From contig QKJO01000062.1 of NCBI GenBank assembly GCA_003249275.1, positions 1-5,988 of the forward strand: a stretch of DNA of 5,988 nucleotides. The letters run 5' to 3'. The notes under the pieces are model-generated. The model saw nothing but the letters and a program-made list of their open reading frames with translations, did no database searches and was not told the origin of the DNA. Each line of letters opens with the position of its first letter. The stretch's first letter is position 1. Origin of the DNA: Spirochaetaceae bacterium. Its GTDB lineage: Bacteria > Spirochaetota > Spirochaetia > Spirochaetales_E > Spirochaetaceae_B. The translations under genes and the position numbers were made by a program. This document shows, piece after piece, positions 1 to 5,988 of this stretch.

Positions 1-1
1 G

Positions 2-49
2 AAAAAATCCTTCACCCTTGAAAACCTTCTCCAGATGGTTTCTCTCTGA
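2..49 (+). pseudogene. C-terminal end of the upstream, TGA-interrupted part of a CNNM/CorC-family gene (5' partial)
   Basis: The reading frame that continues backwards from the CBS-domain gene stays open from the window edge to a TGA at 47-49. It reads KKSFTLENLLQMVSL. This resembles the linker that joins the DUF21 (CNNM) membrane domain to the CBS pair in CorC/HlyC-type proteins. In those proteins a 'FT-EEL--LV' segment is followed by an acidic stretch, then 'EG-I-E-E-EREMI--VF'. Here the match runs straight across the stop: MVSL-stop-ENMGIVESYEKQMVKNVF, with no frame change and no gap. The membrane domain itself would lie upstream of the window and cannot be seen. The two parts were therefore probably one gene, now split by a nonsense codon, unless the TGA is a sequencing error or is read through. 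The family comparison is from memory. Confidence 0.6.
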
Positions 50-55
50 GAGAAT

Positions 56-769
56 ATGGGGATCGTTGAAAGTTACGAAAAACAGATGGTCAAAAACGTG
101 TTCAGGATCAACGACACACCGGTCAAGGGGATAACCACCTACCGGACAGACGTTTACTGCCTGGACAAGGAATCCTACATTGAAGATGTTGTTCAGGAGA
201 TACTCCTCAAGGATTACTCGAGGATTCCCGTTTTTCAGGATAATTCAGAACACATCGTCGGAGTCGTTCTGGTCAAGGATATTCTGAAAGCACTGGCTTC
301 CGGTAACTCCCGGGTCAAACTGAAAGAGATCATGAACGATCCCTTCTTTGTTCCCGAAACCCGTATGGTCCACGACCTGTTCCATCAGTTCAAACAGGAA
401 AAACTGAATATGGCCATCGTCCTGGACGAGTACGGCGGTCTGACCGGGATTGTCACCAAGGAAGATGTCATCGAGGAGATCTTCGGCGAACTCTATGATG
501 AGAACGAAGAGACCGGAACGGACAAGATTCTGACCAGCGACAACAAAGAGTGGATCATTCAGGGAGACACTTCCTTCTATGACCTCCATGACTATCTGGG
601 CCTGGACCTGGTACATGATGTAAAAACCCTGACAATCAGCGGGTATCTGACAGAAATTCTGGGAGAGATACCACGGGAGGGTGCAGAGGTCGTTCAGCCC
701 GAAGGTATCTATCTGATTTCAAGGGTCAGGAACAACAGGATTGAAGAGATAAGGTTCAAGAAAGCCTGA
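56..769 (+). CDS. CBS-pair / CorC_HlyC domain protein: cytosolic part of a CNNM/CorC-type transporter, probably a 3' gene fragment
   Basis: Three parts can be seen. Residues about 23-80 are the first CBS motif, with RIPVF at 56-60 and a VGVVLVKDIL strand-helix. Residues about 88-147 are the second CBS motif, with the family hallmark DEYGG at 124-128 followed by GIVTKEDVIEEIFGEL. Residues about 158-235 are a CorC_HlyC (transporter-associated) domain. In the family this pair follows an N-terminal DUF21 membrane domain, binds adenine nucleotide and is linked to Mg2+ or other cation efflux. Full proteins are usually about 400-450 residues, so this 237-residue frame is only the cytosolic half. The ATG at 56 lies just 6 bases after an in-frame TGA (47-49) and has at best a poor GAGAG in front of it, so it may not be a true start. 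The stop TGA is followed in frame by TAA. A hairpin terminator follows at once. Either a pseudogene, a separately translated soluble CBS protein, or a gene with a sequence error. Domain identity is firm; gene status is not. Confidence 0.8.
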   Translation: MGIVESYEKQMVKNVFRINDTPVKGITTYRTDVYCLDKESYIEDVVQEILLKDYSRIPVFQDNSEHIVGVVLVKDILKALASGNSRVKLKEIMNDPFFVPETRMVHDLFHQFKQEKLNMAIVLDEYGGLTGIVTKEDVIEEIFGELYDENEETGTDKILTSDNKEWIIQGDTSFYDLHDYLGLDLVHDVKTLTISGYLTEILGEIPREGAEVVQPEGIYLISRVRNNRIEEIRFKKA

Positions 770-773
770 TAAA

Positions 774-801
774 AAAAGAGGCGGTGGTTACCGCCTCTTT
801 T
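774..801. terminator. Bidirectional intrinsic terminator between convergent genes
   Basis: A perfect 12-bp stem (774-785 pairing with 790-801, core GAGGCGGT/ACCGCCTC) closes a 4-base GGTT loop. It starts 5 bases after the stop of the CBS-domain gene. On the + strand the stem ends in TTTT. On the - strand the hairpin is followed by a run of T (complement of the A's at 771-777). It can therefore end transcription of both the rightward CBS gene and the leftward nifS-nifU operon, whose last stop is at 821. Confidence 0.93.
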
Positions 802-820
802 AATTTCGTGTAATGATCCG

Positions 821-1780
821 TCAATCCACCGAGACTCTGATGGAGTCGTCCACCTTGTCCCGCAGTCCCTGTTCGATAAAATTCAGAGTCCCCGTCAAAG
901 CACTGCCGCAGCCCATGCAGGCGCCCTTGTAGCTTATGGAAACAACCGTACTGTCGTCCCGGCTGTTGATGTCCAGAATTTCAACATCTCCGCCGTCCTT
1001 GTGGAGGAGAGGCCTTACTTCGGCTTCGAAATAATTCTCGATCATCCGCATCTTCTGAAAAGAGGAGCGTTCGGAGAAGGAGACCTCTTTTTTCTGAGAC
1101 TCTTCAAATTTCATCTGCGCTCTGGTCTCTTTCAGGATATCTTCAAGGTAGAATTTTTTCTTCTCGTGTCCGCCCGGTCTGATGCAGGACTTACAGAAGG
1201 CGCCGGCCTTGGTATAGGAAGTGATCTCTTCGACAGTCGTCAGGTTGTTGATCCGGATTACTTCCTGAATCGTCTTCAGCGTCACTCGGGCGCACTCGCA
1301 GACCATTTCATCATCATCCAGAATTCCTTTCTCAACGCCCTTGTAGATGGCGGCAGCCTGCTTGATCACATCATAAGCCATGACGGAGCAGTGCATTTTC
1401 TGAGGAGGAACAGCAGGAGTTTCGGGGTCGTCACGGAGTGCTTTTTCAACATCCAGATTGGTTATCTGTATGGCTTCGTCAACAGTCTTGCCCAGACAGA
1501 GCTCCACCATCATGTCGCTGGAAGCGATGGCCGTTCCGCAGCCGAAGCTTTTGAAGCTGGCTTTGATGATTTTTTCACTCGCCTTGTCCACGGCCCAGTA
1601 GAGTCGGACCGCATCACCGCAGGATTCGGCGCCCCAGTCGGCAACGACCAGACGGGCATTCATGGCCTCCGCATCTGCTTCCGTTATCTCTCCGAGGTAG
1701 GTGGGATGATCCATCCTGTCTGCGACTTTATGTGAATAGTGATCCCAGAGTGATCCTCCAAGCAGATCATTTTTTGCCAT
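821..1780 (-). CDS. nifU: Three-domain NifU Fe-S cluster assembly scaffold
   Basis: NifU receives sulfur from the cysteine desulfurase NifS, builds [2Fe-2S] and [4Fe-4S] clusters, and hands them to target proteins in the cytoplasm. The 319-residue protein has all three classic domains. The N-terminal IscU-like scaffold (about 1-135) has cluster ligands Cys54, Cys81 and Cys121, and the conserved Asp56 in CGD. The central BFD-like [2Fe-2S] domain (about 158-205) has Cys161-x-Cys163 and Cys196-x2-Cys199. A charged linker (about 215-240) leads to a C-terminal Nfu domain with the DGGDVE motif and Cys288-x2-Cys291. No ligand is missing. The start ATG is 2 bases after the nifS stop, and GGGAGA inside the last nifS codons gives a well-placed ribosome site 6 bases away, so the genes are co-transcribed and probably translationally coupled. 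The N-terminal part strongly recalls the NifU of Helicobacter/Campylobacter as I remember it. No nitrogenase gene is in view, so a general Fe-S role is likely. Confidence 0.96.
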   Translation of the reverse strand: MAKNDLLGGSLWDHYSHKVADRMDHPTYLGEITEADAEAMNARLVVADWGAESCGDAVRLYWAVDKASEKIIKASFKSFGCGTAIASSDMMVELCLGKTVDEAIQITNLDVEKALRDDPETPAVPPQKMHCSVMAYDVIKQAAAIYKGVEKGILDDDEMVCECARVTLKTIQEVIRINNLTTVEEITSYTKAGAFCKSCIRPGGHEKKKFYLEDILKETRAQMKFEESQKKEVSFSERSSFQKMRMIENYFEAEVRPLLHKDGGDVEILDINSRDDSTVVSISYKGACMGCGSALTGTLNFIEQGLRDKVDDSIRVSVD

Positions 1781-1782
1781 AA

Positions 1783-3051
<1,269 letters not shown>

Positions 3052-3058
3052 TTTTTTC

Positions 3059-3087
3059 TTGTCCCTCTATTGCGGATTGATTATATT
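3059..3087 (+). promoter_or_regulatory. Sigma-70-like promoter for the DUF2156 gene
   Basis: TTGTCC (3059-3064) and TATATT (3082-3087) are separated by exactly 17 bases, with 4 of 6 and 5 of 6 matches to the -35 and -10 consensus. A T-rich tract (3051-3060) lies at and just upstream of the -35. The expected transcript start is near 3094, about 32 bases before the ATG, leaving room for the strong ribosome site at 3117-3122. Confidence 0.6.
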
Positions 3088-3125
3088 CTAATCTCAGAAA
3101 CTGCTGATAAAACCCCGGAGGGAGA

Positions 3126-4052
3126 ATGGAACGGGTCACACTGAATTACGATCACAGAGAACTTCTCGCACCCTTTCTTCAGAAGATTCAGGTACCTCTC
3201 TCGGAGTATTGTTTTGCCAATCTCTTCTTTTTCAGAAGTACCCACGATTATGAGATTCTGAAGGAAAATAACTATTACTTCCTTTCAGGCATCAGCTATG
3301 ACAATCAGAAATACCTCATGCCCCTCCAGGATCTGAGAGAATCGGAAGAGTACACCAGCGAACTGATAAGGATCGGACGGGAAATGGATTATGACATGAT
3401 CTTTCCCGTCCCTGATGAATGGATGCCCTCACTTGAAAAATGGGACCTTTACCATGACCATCTGGAGCAGGATTCGGACTACCTTTATACGGTAGACAAG
3501 ATGCAGCACTATCCCGGAAGGAAACTGCACAAAAAAAGAAATCTGCTTAAACAGTACGAGACCCTCTACCAGCCCCATGTGGAACTTCTGACAGACGACA
3601 ATATCCAGGGCCCCCTCTCCCTTCTGGACAAATGGCAGGAGCTTTCGGAACAGGAGATGGGCGACTCCGACTACTTTCAGTGCCGGGAAGCCCTGATCAA
3701 AAGAGAGCAGTTCAACCTCAAAGGCGCCGTTTTTTATGCAGATTGCGAGCCCTCAGGCTTCATGATCGGCGAAGCCGTCAGCAAGGACGTTTTTACAATC
3801 CATTTTGCCAAGGGCGATGTCAAATACAAGGGCATCTATCAGTTTATGTTCAACCGTTTTGCAGAGCATTTCTGCAGAGGCTATGAAGAGATCAACCTGG
3901 AGCAGGATATGGGAATGGAAGGACTCAGAAAAACTAAGCGTTCCTACCTTCCCGACAGAATGGGGATTAAAAACAGGGTCTACTTCAAAAAGACGGCTCC
4001 AGACCCGGAGCCCCGGCACAACCTCTTTCCGGTCTGGGATTTCCATCTCTAA
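3126..4052 (+). CDS. DUF2156 (LPG_synthase_C) family putative acyl/aminoacyl-transferase, soluble
   Basis: The 308-residue protein matches the DUF2156 family, the double-GNAT-like catalytic fold also found as the C-terminal half of MprF (phosphatidylglycerol aminoacyl-tRNA transferase). Features seen: an aromatic N-terminal lobe (residues 28-56, with FANLFFFRS); a basic segment YPGRKLHKKRN (129-139); a TIHFAKGD-YKGIYQFM strand-helix (224-241); and the C-terminal signature NLEQDMGMEGLRKTKRSYLP (257-276). No signal peptide or membrane helix is visible, so it lacks the MprF flippase part and should be cytosolic or peripheral. The start is well supported by GGAGGG 3-8 bases before the ATG. The gene diverges from nifS and lies 87 bases upstream of aspS on the same strand. 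MprF-like enzymes take the amino acid from an aminoacyl-tRNA, so the aspS neighbour is suggestive. The substrate of this branch is unknown to me and no reaction can be assigned from sequence. Family assignment is good; function is open. Confidence 0.85.
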   Translation: MERVTLNYDHRELLAPFLQKIQVPLSEYCFANLFFFRSTHDYEILKENNYYFLSGISYDNQKYLMPLQDLRESEEYTSELIRIGREMDYDMIFPVPDEWMPSLEKWDLYHDHLEQDSDYLYTVDKMQHYPGRKLHKKRNLLKQYETLYQPHVELLTDDNIQGPLSLLDKWQELSEQEMGDSDYFQCREALIKREQFNLKGAVFYADCEPSGFMIGEAVSKDVFTIHFAKGDVKYKGIYQFMFNRFAEHFCRGYEEINLEQDMGMEGLRKTKRSYLPDRMGIKNRVYFKKTAPDPEPRHNLFPVWDFHL

Positions 4053-4067
4053 GACAGCCGGTTAAAT

Positions 4068-4097
4068 CTTTATCTGAAATAAAGTGATTTCTTTTTT
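4068..4097 (+). terminator. Weak candidate terminator after the DUF2156 gene
   Basis: CTTTAT (4068-4073) and ATAAAG (4079-4084) can pair over a 5-base loop. A run of six T's follows at 4092-4097, after a 7-base gap. The stem is short and AT-rich and the T-run is not adjacent, so termination would be leaky at best, and read-through into aspS remains possible. Confidence 0.25.
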
Positions 4098-4103
4098 ACC
4101 TCA

Positions 4104-4133
4104 TTGATTCCGACCAGTTTGTAGTGCTACATT
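4104..4133 (+). promoter_or_regulatory. Candidate extended -10 promoter for aspS
   Basis: TTGATT (4104-4109, 4 of 6 to consensus) and TACATT (4128-4133, 4 of 6) are separated by 18 bases. A TG at 4125-4126, one base before the -10, makes an extended -10 element. A start site 7 bases after the -10 falls at about 4140, which is the A of the aspS ATG, so the transcript may have little or no leader. Confidence 0.5.
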
Positions 4134-4139
4134 CTTGAA

Positions 4140-5921
4140 ATGGAAAACATGAAAAGAACCGCAACCTGCGGCAGTCTCAGAGCTTCTGACGACAACAGAA
4201 CAGTCATTCTGAACGGATGGGTGCACAGAAACCGTGACCATGGAGGAATCCACTTCATAAATCTGCGGGACAGATACGGCGAAACACAGATCGTTGTGGA
4301 TGAAGACGCCCCCGCCGAACTGGCAGAACTGGCCGGCAGTCTGAAATTTGAATACTGCGTGGCCATTGAGGGTGTTGTCAGAAAAAGACCCGAGGCCATG
4401 ATCAATCCCGATATGCCTACCGGAGAGATAGAAATTTCCGTCAAAAAAATTGAAATCCTCAATACCTGTATGACCCTTCCTTTTATGATCGAAGACGAGA
4501 CGGATTCCAACGAAACCGCCCGTTTAAAATACAGATACCTGGACCTCCGCTCCAAAGGGATGCAGGAAAGGATCATCCTGAGAAGCAAGGTTACCCATGC
4601 AGCCCGGGATTTCCTGCAGAAATCGGGATTTCTGGAGATTGAAACTCCCACTCTGATCAAATCCACCCCGGAGGGAGCCAGAGACTTTCTCGTACCTTCA
4701 AGACTTCACGCCGGCAAGTTCTTTGCTCTGCCCCAGTCCCCCCAGCTCTACAAACAGCTTCTCATGGTATCGGGATTCGACAAGTACTTCCAGGTGGCCC
4801 GCTGCTACCGGGATGAAGACGCCAGAGGTGACAGACAGCTAGAGTTCACCCAGGTGGACCTGGAGATGAGCTTCGTATCCCGGGATGATGTTCTGGCAGT
4901 CACCGAAGGAACCATGGCCAATATCTTCAGAGAGACAATGGGTATAGAACTGTCCCTGCCCTTTGACCGTCTATCCTATGATGATGCCATGAATCTATAT
5001 GGAAGCGACAAGCCCGACCTTCGCTTCGGTATGGCCTTCCAGGATTTTGCCTCTTTCGTTCCCGGCAGTGATTTTTCAGTATTCAAGGCCGTTCTGGAAT
5101 CGGGCGGAGTCGTCAAAGCCCTGGTTGTTCCCGGGGCGGCGGCGGACTATTCACGCAAGAAGATCTCCGACCTTGAGGAAACAGCCAAAACCTATGGAGC
5201 CAAAGGCCTTGCCTGGATGAAAGTTACCTCAGACGGCCTGGACGGCGGTGTGGCCAAGTTCTTCACATCCCAGACTGAGGGTATAAAAACAGGTCTGGGA
5301 GCAGCCGAAGGAGACCTGATTCTTCTGATGGCGGCAGACTTCAAGACCGCATGCACATCCCTGGGAGCCGTCAGATCCCGCCTGGGCAGGGATCTGGGAC
5401 TCATAGACGAGTCGGTATACAAGTTTGCCTGGATCGTCGACTTCCCCCTCTTCGAGTACAACGAAGAGACAAAGGCCTGGGAACCGGCTCACCACATGTT
5501 CTCCATGCCTCAAGAAGAATATCTGGACACCTTCGAGTCCGACCCCGGCCCCGTCAAGGGAGATCTCTACGACCTTGTCCTCAACGGATATGAGCTGGCA
5601 TCTGGATCCATAAGGGTTCACAAGCCCGAGCTGCAGCAGAAGATATTCAACGTTGTCGGATTTCCCAAAGAGTCGGCGGAAGAACGGTTCGGCTATCTCC
5701 TGGAATCCTTCCGTTACGGAGCGCCCCCCCACGGAGGACTGGCCTTCGGTCTGGACCGGCTTGTCATGATCATGGCGGGGAAGAGCTCTATCAAGGAAGT
5801 CATCCCCTTCCCCAAGAACAGCGCCGGTATGTCTCCCATGGACGAATGTCCCGCCTTTGTGGACGACATCCAGCTCAGTGATCTGCATCTCAGCGTTCAG
5901 ATGCCCGAAGAGGAAAAATAA
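4140..5921 (+). CDS. aspS: Aspartyl-tRNA synthetase, bacterial type, probably non-discriminating
   Basis: A class IIb synthetase that activates Asp with ATP and charges tRNA(Asp). The 593 residues are the normal bacterial length. The N-terminal OB fold (about 20-105) binds the anticodon and has GWVHRNRDHGG. Motif 1 lies around 163-180 (GFLEIETPTLIKSTPEGARDF continues it). QSPQLYKQ is at 199-206. Motif 2 starts at Arg221 (RCYRDEDARGDRQLEFTQ). The bacterial GAD insertion lies about 290-410. Motif 3 GLAFGLDR ends in Arg540. His34 and Ala86 sit where E. coli AspRS has Leu and Lys, by my hand alignment. His at the first position is the state found in non-discriminating enzymes that also charge tRNA(Asn) for GatCAB. 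No Shine-Dalgarno sequence precedes the ATG at 4140. The alternative ATG at 4149 has a weak GGA 5 bases away and would give MKRTATCG, also a plausible N-terminus. It follows the DUF2156 gene by 87 bases and ends in a strong terminator. Confidence 0.98.
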   Translation: MENMKRTATCGSLRASDDNRTVILNGWVHRNRDHGGIHFINLRDRYGETQIVVDEDAPAELAELAGSLKFEYCVAIEGVVRKRPEAMINPDMPTGEIEISVKKIEILNTCMTLPFMIEDETDSNETARLKYRYLDLRSKGMQERIILRSKVTHAARDFLQKSGFLEIETPTLIKSTPEGARDFLVPSRLHAGKFFALPQSPQLYKQLLMVSGFDKYFQVARCYRDEDARGDRQLEFTQVDLEMSFVSRDDVLAVTEGTMANIFRETMGIELSLPFDRLSYDDAMNLYGSDKPDLRFGMAFQDFASFVPGSDFSVFKAVLESGGVVKALVVPGAAADYSRKKISDLEETAKTYGAKGLAWMKVTSDGLDGGVAKFFTSQTEGIKTGLGAAEGDLILLMAADFKTACTSLGAVRSRLGRDLGLIDESVYKFAWIVDFPLFEYNEETKAWEPAHHMFSMPQEEYLDTFESDPGPVKGDLYDLVLNGYELASGSIRVHKPELQQKIFNVVGFPKESAEERFGYLLESFRYGAPPHGGLAFGLDRLVMIMAGKSSIKEVIPFPKNSAGMSPMDECPAFVDDIQLSDLHLSVQMPEEEK

Positions 5922-5937
5922 TTTCGGATTATATAAG

Positions 5938-5966
5938 AAAAAGCTGCCCCGACGGGCAGCTTTTTT
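5938..5966. terminator. Strong intrinsic terminator after aspS
   Basis: AAAAAGCTGCCC (5938-5949) pairs perfectly with GGGCAGCTTTTT (5954-5965) over a CGAC loop, and the T-run continues to 5966. It begins 16 bases after the aspS stop. The A's at 5938-5942 give a T-run on the other strand too, so it may also end a convergent gene from the right. The last 22 bases of the window hold nothing I can assign. Confidence 0.93.
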
Positions 5967-5988
5967 CATTTGGCGGTCAGATCGTCAG

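Noticed and set aside
47..100. Selenocysteine insertion at the TGA at 47-49
   Set aside because: No convincing SECIS-like hairpin with an apical G/GU loop follows at the right distance, CorC proteins have no cysteine or selenocysteine role at this linker position, and a nonsense change is simpler.
1001..1735. A 244-codon open frame on the + strand opposite nifU
   Set aside because: It lies wholly antisense to a nifU gene with every domain and ligand intact. It is rich in Phe/His/Leu with no recognisable domain and no ribosome site, as expected of a codon-bias shadow.
4053..4139. T-box or riboswitch leader for aspS
   Set aside because: The gap is only 87 bases, has no T-box sequence or stable mutually exclusive hairpins, and the likely promoter sits almost on the start codon.
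5229..5969. A 246-codon open frame on the - strand opposite the 3' half of aspS
   Set aside because: It is antisense to conserved AspRS motifs, runs through the terminator hairpin at its start, and shows no known domain.

Overview
The window looks like ordinary chromosomal DNA of a free-living bacterium. My best guess is the Spirochaetota, or another lineage that carries a NIF-type NifS/NifU pair. This rests only on the overall look of the AspRS and NifU/NifS proteins as I remember those families, so it is tentative. Codon use looks even across the genes. I see no insertion sequence, phage gene, CRISPR array, tRNA or rRNA.

Layout. (1) Positions 1-769 (+) hold the 3' part of a CNNM/CorC-type membrane transporter-like gene, with a CBS pair and a CorC_HlyC domain. 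An in-frame TGA at 47-49 separates the CBS part from the sequence that should be its N-terminal continuation. (2) A strong bidirectional hairpin terminator (774-801) separates it from the convergent genes that follow. (3) Positions 821-2958 (-) are a tight two-gene operon, nifS then nifU. They encode a cysteine desulfurase and a three-domain Fe-S scaffold, with only 2 bases between them. (4) Positions 2959-3125 are a divergent intergenic region with a good candidate promoter for the rightward gene. A weaker one serves nifS, with an inverted repeat lying between its -35 and -10 positions. (5) Positions 3126-4052 (+) encode a soluble DUF2156 (LPG_synthase_C) acyl/aminoacyl-transferase-like protein. 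(6) Positions 4140-5921 (+) encode a complete bacterial-type aspartyl-tRNA synthetase, apparently with its own extended -10 promoter and no Shine-Dalgarno sequence, and followed by a strong terminator (5938-5966).

How the genes may work together. NifS takes sulfur from cysteine and NifU assembles Fe-S clusters with it. There are no nitrogenase genes in view, so this is more likely the housekeeping Fe-S system. The most thought-provoking neighbourhood is the DUF2156 gene directly upstream of aspS. In fungi the same two modules are fused in one enzyme (ErdS) that transfers Asp from Asp-tRNA to ergosterol, so a two-gene bacterial tRNA-dependent aspartylation system is a testable idea. It is inference only. 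The AspRS also has a His at the position linked to relaxed tRNA specificity, which suggests a non-discriminating enzyme working with GatCAB.
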